From Pyronema omphalodes (lineage: Eukaryota > Ascomycota > Pezizomycetes > Pezizales > Pyronemataceae): a stretch of DNA of 64,000 bases. The notes beneath the pieces are model-generated. The model was not told the DNA's origin and ran no database searches. It saw nothing but the letters and a program-made list of their open reading frames with translations. The translations under genes were made by a program, and so were the position numbers. Below, piece by piece: positions 1 through 10,748 of the stretch; the first letter of the stretch is position 1; each line of letters opens with the position of its first letter. The stretch is taken from positions 1,054,001 to 1,118,000 of the forward strand of contig JAJJXM010000006.1 in assembly GCA_024516155.1 (NCBI GenBank), in the 5' to 3' direction.

Positions 1-2863
1 AAGCCGTGCTCGTGGCAATCTCGATACCCATACAATTTGCAAGGTGTTTCCAAAAGTGGGCGACAAATTGTGGGCCGCGGTCGGATACTACTGTGTCTGG
101 CAGGCCGTGCAGTTTGAATATGTTTTCCAGGAAGAGTTGTTCCAAGCCTTCCCCGTCTATCGTGGAGTGACAGGGCACCAAGTGCCGCTGTTTCGTGAGT
201 CAGCAAACGATCGCACATATTGCGTCGAAGCCTTCTGATATCGGGAGTCCAGCAACAAAGTCCACAGATATGTTTTGCCACTGGTGGTGCGGGACCGGTA
301 GGGGTTTCAAGGTTCCATAAGGTGCGTGGCTGGTTGCTTTCGTTCTCTTACAAATGTGGCAATTGCGGACGAATTGGTCCACATCTTTTCGCATCGAAGG
401 CCAATAATGATTTCGGGCAAAGAGTTCGAAAGTCTTTGCACGGCCCGGGTGTCCCATGGTGGGGGGGTCGTGGTGATCTTGTAGTAGCTTTAGCCGTAGT
501 TTGTCCAGTGCGGGGACAGAGAGACAGTCTCGATAATACAATCTGTTTTCCAACGCGGAGCAGTCGGCGAGTGAAATGTCCTTACAGATTTGTGTCCCGT
601 CTTCCAACATTCCCAACACTCGGTTTGGGAATGAATTTGTCTTGTATCCCTCCTTAAACAGGAGGTCCACCTCGGAGGGTGAAAGTCTCATAGGCGGGGT
701 CATGCACAATTGGAAATTCTGTGGCTTTAGGACAGATTGTTGATTCGCTAGTATGCGTTCGTCTCCCTTCCCCGGGAGATCGGCGGCTCGTCTCGGCAAG
801 GCGTCCGGTTTCCCTCCCCAGGTTCCAGGTCGCTAGGTGATGACAAAGTCAAACCGGGACATGAATTCGGACCAGCGTGCTTGTCGTCTGTTTAGTAACT
901 TCGTTGTCATAAAGTATTCGAGGTTCTTGGGGTCTGTCAATACTTTTATCAGGAAGGCGGAGCCCTCCAAGTGGGGACGCCATTCTTCGAAACATCGAAC
1001 TCTTGCCAGTAGTTCTTTGTCATAAATCTCACAGTTGCATTCCGCCGGGGAATGCTTTTTGGAGTCAAACGCGACCGAATGTGACACGTTATCGTCGTTG
1101 TATTGTGACAATACTCCAGCGGACACATGATCAGATGCATCCGTTTCCACCACAATCGGTTTCTCGTAGTCAAAATGCTTGAGAATTGGTGCTGAGGTAA
1201 ATGCGTTCTTTAGTCTGTCATAGGCACTTTGCTGATCTTTACCCCAGGTAAAGGGTATTGCTTTGCCATCTTGCTTCTTGGTCACAGCTGTTAGGGGGGA
1301 GACTACTTTTGAGTAGGCTTTAATAAATCGTCAGTAGAAGTTTGCGAACCCGAGGAATTCTTGAACCTGTTTTGAATTGGTTGGTTCCTGCCAATCTCTG
1401 ACTGTCGCTACTTTGGAGTCCATCATGCGAGCGCCGTCGCGGCCAATGTTGTACCCCAGGTACTGGACTTCAGCTTTCGCAAACTTACATTCTTCTGGTT
1501 TCAAATGTAGTTTCTCTTGTTTAAGTCTCTCCAAGATTTTCCGAACGTGCGAGGTGTGATCAGGCTTTGTTTCCGACAATACGAGGATATCGTCCAGGCA
1601 CGCAGTGCAGAACTGGTCCAAATATGGTTGTAACACGTCGTTGATGAACGCTTGGAAATCGGCAGGCGCGTTGGTGAGCCCAAAGGGCATCACCTTTGAC
1701 TCGAATAATCCGTACCTTGTGCGGAAGGCCGTTTTCCATTTGTCGCCTTCTGCCATCCTAATCAGGTTATAGGCGCTGCGGACGTCTAGGGTTGTAAAGC
1801 ACTGAGCTTTGGAAAGATTCATCATCATTTCCTGTATCAATGGTAGCGGGTACCGGTTTTTTTCTGTCCCTTCATTCAATCTTCAGTAATCCACGCATAA
1901 GCGTAAGGATCCGTCTGATTTCTTCACAAATAATATCGGTGAGGCAGCTGATGATTGGGAACGTTGTATGAAGCCTTTTTCCAAATTCTCATGTAGCCTT
2001 GCTTTTAATGTTTGTGACTCGTTGCGTGATAACGAGCATAGTGGACCGAAGGGGGGAACGAATCCCTCTTTCAACAGGATCTTGTGGTCGTAGGGTTGGT
2101 GTGGGAGGAGTTCTTTTGCGTTGACTTCCTTGAACAGGTCGAGGTAGTCGTGGTATTCTTCGGGGATCATGTCCCGTAACTCTTCATCCGTAAGTGGGGG
2201 TTCATCTTCCGAGGCGACAGCGATTTCGTTCAGCGACACTGAAAAGACTGTCAAACTTTCATCTTCTACCATCTCATTAAACTCGGAGATGGTTAGGCTG
2301 GAGATTGCTATCGGAGGGTTGTCAGGGGGGTCGGGGAACGGGTTTCCAAGTTTCGGCAAGGAGTCTGTGTCGGGCTCGTGGACGACAGGAGGGGGCCTCG
2401 AGTCCAGGACCTCGACACCGGTCGTGCTCACAGGTAACGGGGTGCAGTTCCTTAGGCAGTATTGTGACATGAAGCTTACGGTGTTGCAGCTGAAGCTTAT
2501 TGTCACGTCATGTTTTCTCAGCCAGGGGATGCCCAGCACCACCGGGTAGTGGCCTAACTTGGTGACGAACATGGGGAGTGTTTCCGAGTGACCATTGATG
2601 GTACACTCCACTTAGGCGAGGTGGGTGATTTTCCCTGAGGATATAGCTCGGCCGTCAATGACTTCGATCGTTCGGGCTGTGAGTAGGGGTGTCAGAGTGA
2701 GTTTGTGATGGCGGGCGAAATTGCGATCCACAAATGCGATGCCAGTGGCGCCGCAGTCAACGAGCGCTACTGTTTTCACGGAGCGGTTATTAGAGAACAA
2801 GGAGCAAGGGAGGACAAGGTGTTTGCATTCTAATTTGACAGTAAAATCTGCGCCTGATAACAA
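1..2863 (-). pseudogene. pol: pol of A1 (protease-RT-RNase H-integrase), stop-ridden
   Basis: One reading frame without frameshifts from 2863 to the window edge, but cut by stops at 2612, 1883, 1331, 833 and 200 (lowest coordinate of each codon). Order: aspartic protease (VDCGATG near 2750), RT (LDDIL active site near 1590-1605, with the usual Tyr changed to Cys), RNase H (ETDASD near 1135-1150), HHCC zinc finger and start of the DDE integrase core. Compared with A2, the stops at 1883, 1331 and 200 are CGA-to-TGA and 2612 is CAA-to-TAA, which suggests cytosine deamination. Non-functional. Confidence 0.85.
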
Positions 2864-2919
2864 TAGTGTGTCTGCAATAATCTTCCTACCAGCGGCATAG
2901 CCATCTTCATGCGGCTGGT

Positions 2920-4267
2920 TTAGTCTTCTCCCGAAACATCTTCTTCACTATCCAACAATTCAACACTTGCAACTTTGACATCAGTCTTAGCGGGGCACGA
3001 GGCTGCCATGTGGCCGAGGCCACCGCAGTAGAGGCAACGTCCTTCTGACAGGCAGGTAGCGCGTTCCTGTGCTGATAGTTTCTGTCGGGGTCCCTGGGCA
3101 GGGGTCTGTTTGCTAGAGGAGGCGGCAGTGGACTGGGTAGCGGGGGTGGGGCGGCTTGTGGCGGGGGTGACGGCGGTAGTGGGTTTGACTTGGCCGCGGT
3201 TGGTGCGCAGCTTGCCCAGATTTCCCAGGGCTCTCAACTGAGAGTCCAACTTTTGGCACTGGTCGACAAACTCGTGCATTGTAGTGGTGGGAGGGGCGCC
3301 AACCAACTTTTCATGCAATTTGAGGGATAGGCCGTTCCATAGGGCGTCCATGGTAGCGGCTTCATCCCAGCCCAGTTCTGCAACCAGGCGGGAAAACTCT
3401 GCATAGTAATCTGTGAACTCGCGGTTGTTTTGGCGGAGATTCTGTAGTTTGAAACGAGCCGTTGCGCGCTCGTCCGCGTCTCCAAAGGTACGCTGCAAGA
3501 TCTTAATGACGTCCTCGACGTCGGTTAGGGCCCAGCTGTTACCATTATCCTTGATATACGGTAGGATCTGGTCGAGGGCGCGTCCGCCGAGACGGCCCAT
3601 GGCGTAGGAGATTCGCTTGTGGGGGGTTAGGAAGCGCAATTCGTCGCTCACCAAGTTAATACGAAGCAAGGAAACAAAACGGCGGAGGTCCTCCTTGTTG
3701 GACCCATCGAAGGTTGGTGGATTCGTAATTTTATCGGCGGTGACGCGGATGCCGGGGGAGGTGAGCAACGCGTTAATGAGGGTGCGCTGATGGGTGATCT
3801 CCCTCTCATAGTATTGATCTTGGTTCGCATTTGCTTGTGCCTCCGGGGTTAGGAGGATTTCGGGGCCTCGGGGGGGAAGTCTTGGAACTGGCGCGATGAT
3901 AGCGGGGGCGGGAGCCGGCGGCTGTGGCAGTGGTGGGGGGCGCGGCAGCTTGCGGCGCTGTCTCTGGTCCGTTGGGGTAAACCTGCACGGACCTAGTCTG
4001 AATAACCACGGGGGAAATGGGGGCAAGGGTGGGGGCTTCCGGAGCCCGGGAGGCGACAGGACTGGAGACTCGGGTGCTGGTGCGGGAGCCGGGGGTTTCT
4101 GTGAAGTCGTATAATATGTAGCCCGTGGGATGATCATGGGCGTCTAGGATCGATTGAGCGAGCTGCTTGGTGAACGTGACTGGGTCGTGCCCGTCTGGAA
4201 ACTGAGTCATGGAAGCAGCGTTGACGATCAGCTGCCAATGCCCTTCCTTGATGACTTTAACGTGCAT
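2920..4267 (-). pseudogene. gag: gag of A1 (frameshifted)
   Basis: Gag-like structural protein that would form the cytoplasmic virus-like particle. The start MHVK at 4267 corresponds to MHIK in A2. A proline-rich linker follows, then a capsid-like region and a zinc knuckle (C-LYC-GGLGH-MAAS-C pattern) near 3000-3045. A frameshift near 3915, in the Ala/Pro-rich stretch, moves the coding frame, so the intact C-terminal part is read in a different frame (open from 4137). Gag ends at 2920 and pol lies in the -1 frame relative to it. Confidence 0.8.
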
Positions 4268-4499
4268 GTTGGCGGGCTCAGACGATCGGCTTAAGTCGGA
4301 TGGTGTGACGGACCTACTCCTGGTAAGTATAATCATGGAGTTCCCAGCGGACCACAAGGTAGCCATGATCTTCTGCTGTTCGGATGGCTCGTCGGACTGC
4401 GCCAGCGAATCGGTTAGATATTCCGAAGGTCTCGGTTAGTGTGTAGGTCTCTAGGGCTTGTTTCAAGGCGTGTGTCCAAGCAGAACCGGTTGGGTTCAT
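4257..4499 (-). pseudogene. Small ORF upstream of gag (ORF0), A1
   Basis: The frame begins MNPTGSAW and matches the intact 80-codon ORF0 of A2 at most positions, so it is real coding sequence and not a shadow. In A1 a TAG at 4314-4316 ends it after 61 codons. Without that stop it would run to a TAA at 4257-4259, just past the gag ATG (4267), as in A2. It has no motif I recognise. It could be a separate leader protein or the gag N-terminus in a different frame. Confidence 0.6.
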
Positions 4500-4524
4500 G
4501 CGTGTCAGTCGAATGAATTTTTAG

Positions 4525-4533
4525 ATCGAACGT
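4525..4533 (-). promoter_or_regulatory. Candidate self-priming site of A1
   Basis: Nine bases (ACGTTCGAT on the minus strand), two nucleotides inside the 5' LTR end, are the exact complement of ATCGAACGT within the LTR (4748-4756). A2 has the same pair. This is the arrangement expected for Tf1/sushi-type self-primed reverse transcription rather than tRNA priming. Confidence 0.55.
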
Positions 4534-4535
4534 AA

Positions 4536-5054
4536 TGTCAGGGAACTAAGAACGGACGTTCGAAGAACACAGTAAACACTACCGGCAGGGGGGGGAATGG
4601 GCGGGTTCCGGGACACGGGAACGCAAGGACAAGACCCGAAGTGCACGACAGACGGCCGGCACACTGGACAAGGACAGGGACAAGGACCCAGAATGACGTG
4701 AGTCTTGGGATGAGGAATCTTATTAAAGGACGAGGGAAAGACACAAGACGTTCGATGGAGAACTCAACGACGGGGAGGCAAGCCTCCTTATGTACGAAGG
4801 GCGGCCAGCACTGTTGCTGGGCCGTCATTCCACATCGCTACATGAACAGCTTCCGTTCTCCATCATTTCACCTGCGACGCCACAGCTTCTACAGCTCGTG
4901 GTACGTCATCCATCATCAGTCAATCAATCATCAACAACGGCACGGCACATACAACAACACAACACGGCAAGACAACGGCACGACGGCAACAACAACAACG
5001 ACAACACGATGGTGACGCAACAACACAACGGCTCGTCAGCCGTGTGCCGTGACA
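4536..5054 (-). repeat. 5' LTR of A1
   Basis: About 519 bp bounded by TGTCA...TGACA on the minus strand. It matches the A2 5' LTR (16001-16535), including the opening TGTCACGGCACACGG and a TTG/ACAAC-rich stretch near 4920-5020. Internally it carries a segment at 4748-4756 complementary to the primer-binding region just past its inner end. Confidence 0.9.
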
Positions 5055-5898
5055 TTTCAATCCACAAACCGACGGCCAAACAGAACCAATGAACACTATT
5101 ATGGAACGATACCTTCGAGCCCACGTCAACTATCTTCAAGATGATTGGGCCGATTGGTTACCATTAGCAGAATTCGCTGCAAACAATCAAGCTTCCGAGA
5201 CACCGAGAACTTCCTCATTGTTTGCTAATAAAGGATTCGACCCCCGTTGTCAATTCTATTTACTTCCAGCAGCTACGAATGACGTTAACGATCGATGGGC
5301 CCTCACTACATCGAAAACCCTCGCCGAAATCCATTACCATATACGAGTCGAAATCAATAGAGCTAATCGACGTTATCAAGAGAATGCTGATAAACATGGA
5401 CTCCCATCACTGAATTATCAGCCAGGAGATCTGGTATGGATGAATGCTCGCAATTGGAAAACTCGTCGACCCTCCCGGAAATTAGACAACAAACGTTACG
5501 GACCTCCCAGGATTATCGCCAAAGTATCCCCCTATGCCTACCGATTGGAGCTACCCCCGACGATGAAATGCCATAACGTACGACATGTCTCCCTATTGGA
5601 ACCCGCTGCCAATGACCCTTACCCCGGTCAACAATCAGACCCACCACCCCCGGTGGAGATCGACGGTGAAGACGAATACTTCATCGAAGCCATCCTCGAA
5701 TCCTGAATTCACCCAAAGAACCTTCAGTACATGGTCAAATGGGTTGGATAGGATATGCCCGATTGGGAACCCGCCCAACTTCATTCCGACAGTAAAGCCG
5801 TTGACGACTCCCATAAAAAGTACCCCAATAAACCGGGACCCCTCCCCAACTTATCTTAGAAGTTACTTCGCCGGAGCTCAGTCCGAGAAGGGGGATCC
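5055..5898 (+). pseudogene. pol: pol 3' part of B2 (integrase C-terminus and chromodomain)
   Basis: Starts within the conserved integrase segment around the catalytic Glu (PQTDGQTE-like; cf. 32840-32860 in B1). It continues through the GPY/F-type region (near 5490-5600) into a chromodomain-like segment. A stop at 5704-5706 replaces the Arg seen in B1 (DSRIHRKK), and more stops follow before the LTR. The 5' part lies beyond A1, outside the window. Closely related to B1 at the protein level. Confidence 0.85.
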
Positions 5899-7034
5899 TG
5901 TCACGGCGCGAGGATTATTACCTTCCCCCTCCTCGTCATTCATTCACCTATTATCATTCGCTTCATTATTCAGCACTGGTTTGTTTATTTATTTCTATTG
6001 TCCTTCGGTCATCAATCATGGCCCGTCACCCGCCTGGGTTAGGGTTGCGCTGAATTCCCAAATTGTCAAAAGGTCACGCGACCTACCCCCAGGGTTAGGG
6101 GTCTGCTCGGATCCCTTTTCGGAAATTCCATACCGACGGTCTACCCATCATCTTATCCGATAAGATAAGATCGGTCAAGTGTCTCTTATCAGTAGTAGAT
6201 CAGTATGCACGCGCACTGGTCTACTAATGTGCGCACACGTCACTAGGGCTAGGGCACGATCAACTTATCCATAAGATAAGATCTAGTCATGTGACCTTAT
6301 CAGTATTGCACCATTGTTCCAATCGCAGCTGATCTGGTTTCACGTGACTAGGGTTAGGGTTGCACCCACACGCAAACAAACTAGGGTTAGGTTTGTGACC
6401 GTACGCGCACAGCTAGGGTTAGGGTTACGGACGCACGCGCAGCATTAGGGTTACGGAAGCGCGCGCGTGACTTCGCTCAGGGTTACGCTAGCGCGCTGTG
6501 AAGTACGCTATCGCGCACGCGAGTTACGCTATCGCGTACGCGAGATATGCTAACGAGCGCGTGATGAGGCTGTTCACGCAAACACGCTAATTTGGTACGA
6601 ACGCGTTAGCGCGTCTGGAACGCGCAACCGCGACCACGTTGTTTACTTAGTTATTTTTCGGGGAAAAATCTGCAAATAGTGGCTTGGCGTGTAAGGAGGA
6701 AAAATTGTATATAAGAGGATTGTTTCTTTGTTTGTCCATTTTGTTTTTCTTTTCTCCTTATACAGTTATTTGTTTATTTACAAATTCAAATACTTTGTCG
6801 ATCTTTGTTTACGTCCTCGTTCTCGTCCCCGTCTTTGGCTCTCTTTGTCCCTTGAAATCTTTGTTTATCTCCTCAGCTTCTAAACACAGAAATCTCTAAG
6901 TTGATGCTCGACACAGCTTAAGAGTTTCAAACGATGAAGTTATTATAAGGATATCTTCATTGAAGTCAAGAGTGAATAATTGAGAAGAGCGCTGAGGTTC
7001 TCCGTCAGCCATCTCTCCCTTGTTCGCCGTTACA
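5899..7034 (+). repeat. 3' LTR of B2
   Basis: About 1,136 bp from TGTCACGGC to GCCGTTACA. It contains several interspersed TTAGGG/CCCTAA units (6040-6450), CG-rich alternating stretches of the GCGCGC type (6370-6630), a cluster of GATAAG/CTTATC motifs (6140-6310) and a TATATAAG box (6708-6715). Similar sequence occurs at 15461-16000, 22124-23052 and 37136-38276. Confidence 0.92.
6708..6715 (+). promoter_or_regulatory. TATA box in B2 LTR
   Basis: TATATAAG, conserved in B1 (37459-37466, minus). Fifty nucleotides downstream (6758-6769) lies the segment whose B1 counterpart is complementary to the primer-binding region, so it plausibly marks the transcript 5' end. Confidence 0.6.
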
Positions 7035-7865
7035 AATATGGCAAACTCGACAGAAGAATGGATAATCAAGATAGTATCCCGGGCCGGAACCCCTAGAGGA
7101 ACTCCGGCTGGCCACGTCACGTGATTCGTGACTTTCCGGTAGGACCTCACGAGGATCCCGGCCCGAGGCGTCGAAACTATTATACACTGTCAGTTTGGGA
7201 GGACTCGGGACGGAGAAGGAGAAAGGAACACTGACCTCAAGGGTGTCAACTTACCCTTGACACAACTACGAACGACGCTGATGGAGGACGAGGAAAATGA
7301 CGAAACGTCACCTCCTTATACCTGACGAGTAGTCGGCACTACACGGCTACGATAGGGGCTGCAGAGGAACAGGGGATTCCAAAATGATGCAGATGCGGCG
7401 CAACGGTGTCATCCGGTGTTACGAGTCTGGTGAACAGTTGGGCGAAGACATAAGGCAGAGTCTAGTCAGCAAACAGGAGTGGAATGCAGGACAAGGATCA
7501 TCAGTGCATCAGCATGGGACGACGTCCAGCAGGGAACTCCACTCAGGAAACCTGTTTGATGTTACTGATATGACGCGTCCCTAAGCCTAGAGCTGCCAAC
7601 TTGGAACAAGACGACGTTTGTATCCACACCAGGGTGTGGCTGCGGGCAAGTGCACGCAGGTAGGGCACATATGACATCACACAGGAATGTCACGGCGTGA
7701 CCGACTCTGGTAGGGCATCAGGATGCCGTATGATGTCAGTGACCTCTACTCGCAATCGAGATTCTCCAGGGAGATCTATGATGGCGCGACTCATCCGATA
7801 AATGACTCATGGGTCATTATCCCAAGAGTTCATGCGTGATGCAGTCCGACGGCGTGGCCCTCCGG
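7035..7865 (+). repeat. D-like LTR fragment D3
   Basis: Diverged D-family LTR in plus orientation. It starts at the point equivalent to base 57 of the D1 LTR (AATATGGCAAACTCGAC) and runs through recognisable blocks such as CCCGGGCCGGAACCCC and GATTCTCCAGGGAGATC. It is broken on the left by B2 and on the right by the reverse-oriented D2 LTR. Small ORFs here (e.g. 7384-7584) have no support as genes. Confidence 0.8.
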
Positions 7866-7969
7866 TGTGAACCTGGGTATTGAGGCTTTCAATACCAAGG
7901 CTTTTCCGATCAGTTGGTGCTTCGTTCGAAAGATATTCAACCAATAGATTTTTCTCAAGAAGACAGGAA
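7866..7969 (-). repeat. 3' end of D-like LTR D2
   Basis: On the minus strand this ends with CCCAGGTTCACA at 7866 and contains GAACGAAGCAC and GATCGGAAAAGCCT, aligning with the last ~110 bp of the D1 LTR. The preceding part of the same LTR reappears at 51105-51520, on the far side of the LINE array, so D2 was split by the LINEs. Confidence 0.75.
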
Positions 7970-8154
7970 GTTAACTAATCTGATCTTTGTTTTATTGTGA
8001 TTAGCGCTACATGGCTATCGCACTCCAGCTACTTCATACCCTTCTTTCTCCTCATAGAAATAACAAGTAACATGACAAAGGAAATAAACAAAAGTGAAAA
8101 TGGTACAAAGCGTGTGTAACTAGGACAGGTATTTTTATAACATAGGAAAGAACT

Positions 8155-10748
8155 TTATCCGTCAAAAGCCGCGTATCCCATAACTTCTACTCCTCCGTCC
8201 ATCCTTTCCTTGTCTTTATCATGTAGTGGTGTGGCTCTATAGCGCATCTCCCTCGAGTACCCCAAGCCTGTCCGTTTGGCGAACTTCAGTAATGCAGATA
8301 TGCCGGTCTGGTTGCTGAGGAGTTGTGGTATGGTGAAGTTTGTTAATGTTGTCTGGCATAGTTCTTGTCGTGCGGTATGTGGTTTGGGGCAGTCAAGTAG
8401 GTAATGTTCTGCGGATATGAAGCCAGATCTGCAGTCGCAGGTGGTTGGTTGTTGTTCGGGGTGGGGATCAATTGGTGTACGTCCGCATCTGATGCGGAAG
8501 AGGGCCCGTGAGGTGCGGAAGGGTAGGTGTTCGAGGTGTTTAGGGTACGACAGCGAAGGGGGTAGTCCGTCCGGGGCGTCTTTTTGCCATTGTTGAAGGA
8601 AGTGGTGTCTGATTTGGGCTTTCATCCAAGCATGCGATGTGATGGCTGCGTTGCAGGGGTTTTGTCATTGTGCGCCGAGTTTTGCTAAGCTGTCTGCAAG
8701 TTCGTTGCCGGTGATGTTTGTGTGCGAGGGGGTCCAGACCGTGGTGAAGGTCCATCCCTTGGTGGTGAGGCGTTGTGCTAGTTGGAGTGTTTCTCTGGCG
8801 TACTGGTGGTTGTTGGTATTGCTGCGTAGGGCCTCTATGGCCGCTTGGTCGTCGAGGCTTAGGAATACTTCCGCTGGTTGTGTGTCTAGGAGCATGCGTG
8901 AACCTTCCGTTGTGGCATGTAGTTCTGTGTCGAAGACTTCGGATTGTGTTCCGAGGTGGCAGTGGTGTGATTGGAGGTGTTGGGGCCCGTTTGTTGTTAT
9001 TCTGTAGAGGGCTGCCCCGCATCCTGTGCTGTTGTTGTCCAGTTTCGATCCATCGGTGTAGAGGAGGTATGTGCCGGGTGGTAGTGTGTTCAGCCAGAAG
9101 AGGTGGCGGGTGTTGGGTTGGTCTGTCTTGTTGGGGTTCGGTGAGGATGTGGTGGGCATGTGGAAGGCTGGGTTTTCTGGGGTGCGGTTTTTGATTGTGC
9201 CGACCAGTAGATGTTCAATGTGGCCTCGGAGGTGTGATAGTCCAGGTGAGGTCTTTGGGCATTTTGGTGTGAGTTCGAGGCCTGCTAATGGGTGGTGAGC
9301 GGGTAGGAAGAGGAGTCCTAGCGCATATATTGCTGAAAGATAATCGAGGTAAATGTGGAGAGGGGGTAGGTGTGCGCAGATGCGTAGTTTCGTGAGGTTT
9401 GTGCTTAGGGTGAGTCCTGTGGTCCTGCGGATAGCGTTGTGGTATGTTGCTGTTAGTAGTCGCAGAGTGGTGTCTTTTCCGGTCCACTAGGCTGGGGAGG
9501 CTCTCAACATTTTTGGAAGGAGGAGGGTGAGGATGAGGTGTCGTGCCATATGGGTGTTCAGTCCGTTTGAGCGATGGCGAAGGTGTAGGAGGGAGCCCAG
9601 TGTATTCTTGCCGGCTCCAGCAGCTTGTGTTGTGTGTGTGATGAAGGTGAGTGATTCGTCAATGTTGACGCCGAGGCATTTGATGCTTCGGGTTGGCGTT
9701 ATCGTTGTGTTGTTTAGTGTGAGTTGGGGGAGAGTTGTGAGGTCCGTTACTTTGTGGTGGCTTGCGCTTGGGACGCAGTGAAGGAGTTAAGTTTTGTCTG
9801 AGGAGAAGTTGAGGCCGAGGTGTTTGCCACGTTCTGTGAAGTGCGCAGTTCGTGTTTTGACGCTGTCTATCGCGAAGTGTCCGGAGTTTGCTGATTGGAG
9901 AAGGCCAGTGTCGTGGACGTATGATGCGGTGAATTCCTTAGCTGGTTGGTGATTGGCTTCGAGCATAGCATCGGCATAGATGAGGAAGAGGATAGGTGCG
10001 GCGGGTAATCCTTGCGGCAATCCATATCGAAAGGGCTTGGGTGTCTCTAGTTGTTGATCACAGGAGAAGGCTAATGTGCGATTGGAGGTGAATGCTTTTC
10101 TCCATGCAATGAGGTAGGCAGGCATGTGACGCTGTCGCATCACCTGGAGGAGGAGTGTTGGGTTGGTGTTGTTGAAGGCACCCTCGATGTCATGTGCCAG
10201 AAGGGTAGGGCGAGGTGGGTGTTTCTTTTTCCGGTGGTGGGGATTGCGAGGTGGGTGCTGATGGGCGTGACGAATGCCAGTAGTGCGTCTATTGCTGAGT
10301 ATTGTTGTCTGGCCCCCATCTGGTGTGGTGATATGGCAAGGCATGCGGAGGCTGATTTGGCTAGTCGTAGAGCGGCAATCTTGTCGTATACCTGGGAAAT
10401 GCAGGGTAGGAGGGATATCGGGTGGTATGACTTTGGCGAAGTGTATTTTCTTTTGCCTGGTTTGGGGATGACTACGCATCGAGCTACCTTCCATTGCTCT
10501 GGGAAGGTCTCCTGCCGCAGGAGGGCGTTGAATAGTTTGGCTAGTGCGGAATGTTGGGCTTGGTGATATTCGGCGATCAGTTGGTAGGTGATGTTGTCGT
10601 GTCCAGGTGCTCATGCATATTTTAATTTTTGTATGACCTGGTTTACTTAGTCATTGGTTATGGGGTGGAAGTTGTCAGTTCTGTCTTTGTGTGTTTTGAC
10701 AAATTGAGGTGGGATGTCAGGGGGCTCATGTGTTTGGTGTGGGAATAG
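8155..10748 (-). pseudogene. LINE1 ORF2, 3' part (RT, RNase H, zinc motif)
   Basis: The sequence aligns with LINE2 ORF2. It contains RT blocks (10614-9787; the YVDD motif has become YVHD near 9915), RNase H with the first catalytic Asp in a TDGSK motif (about 9050), and a C-terminal Cys/His segment (8155-8625, CDC...H...C). The reading frame is cut by stops and shifts near 9785, 9490, 8665 and 8630. The region 10620-10748 is the RT-proximal part, ending at the C insertion. It encodes no working protein. Confidence 0.85.

Larger units (their letters stand above)
1..5054 (-). mobile_element. Ty3/gypsy element A, copy A1 (partial)
   Basis: Reading right to left: 5' LTR, a small ORF, gag, then pol as far as integrase, where the window ends; the 3' LTR lies outside. 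It is the same family as A2 (16001-22123), with the same gene order and high protein similarity. The LTR abuts integrase-coding sequence of a B element at 5055, so A1 inserted into B2. The target duplication cannot be checked because the other end is missing. Five in-frame stops in pol and one gag frameshift make it dead. Confidence 0.9.
5055..7034 (+). mobile_element. Ty3/gypsy element B, copy B2 (3' end)
   Basis: The 3' part of a B element: integrase tail, chromodomain remnant and 3' LTR. Its left edge at 5055 lies mid-integrase where A1 is inserted. Its right edge at 7034 falls in a D-like LTR, so B2 had inserted into D3. B1 (15461-38276) is the reference copy. Confidence 0.88.

Noticed and set aside
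4900..5060. Protein-like ORFs over the ACAAC/TTG-rich stretch (also 16003-16260, 21579-21848)
   Set aside because: Low-complexity repeat of the A LTR, open in several frames on both strands.
6340..6450. TTAGGG units as a real telomere or interstitial telomere
   Set aside because: The units are few, imperfectly spaced and occupy the same place in each B LTR copy, so they belong to the LTR.
8639..9194. Long plus-strand ORFs inside LINE1 (and equivalents at 44453-45092, 45167-45793, 46846-47403, 47842-48258)
   Set aside because: They are antisense shadows of LINE ORF1/ORF2. They recur only because the LINE sequence recurs, and their translations show low-complexity Val/Trp/Arg-rich sequence without motifs.
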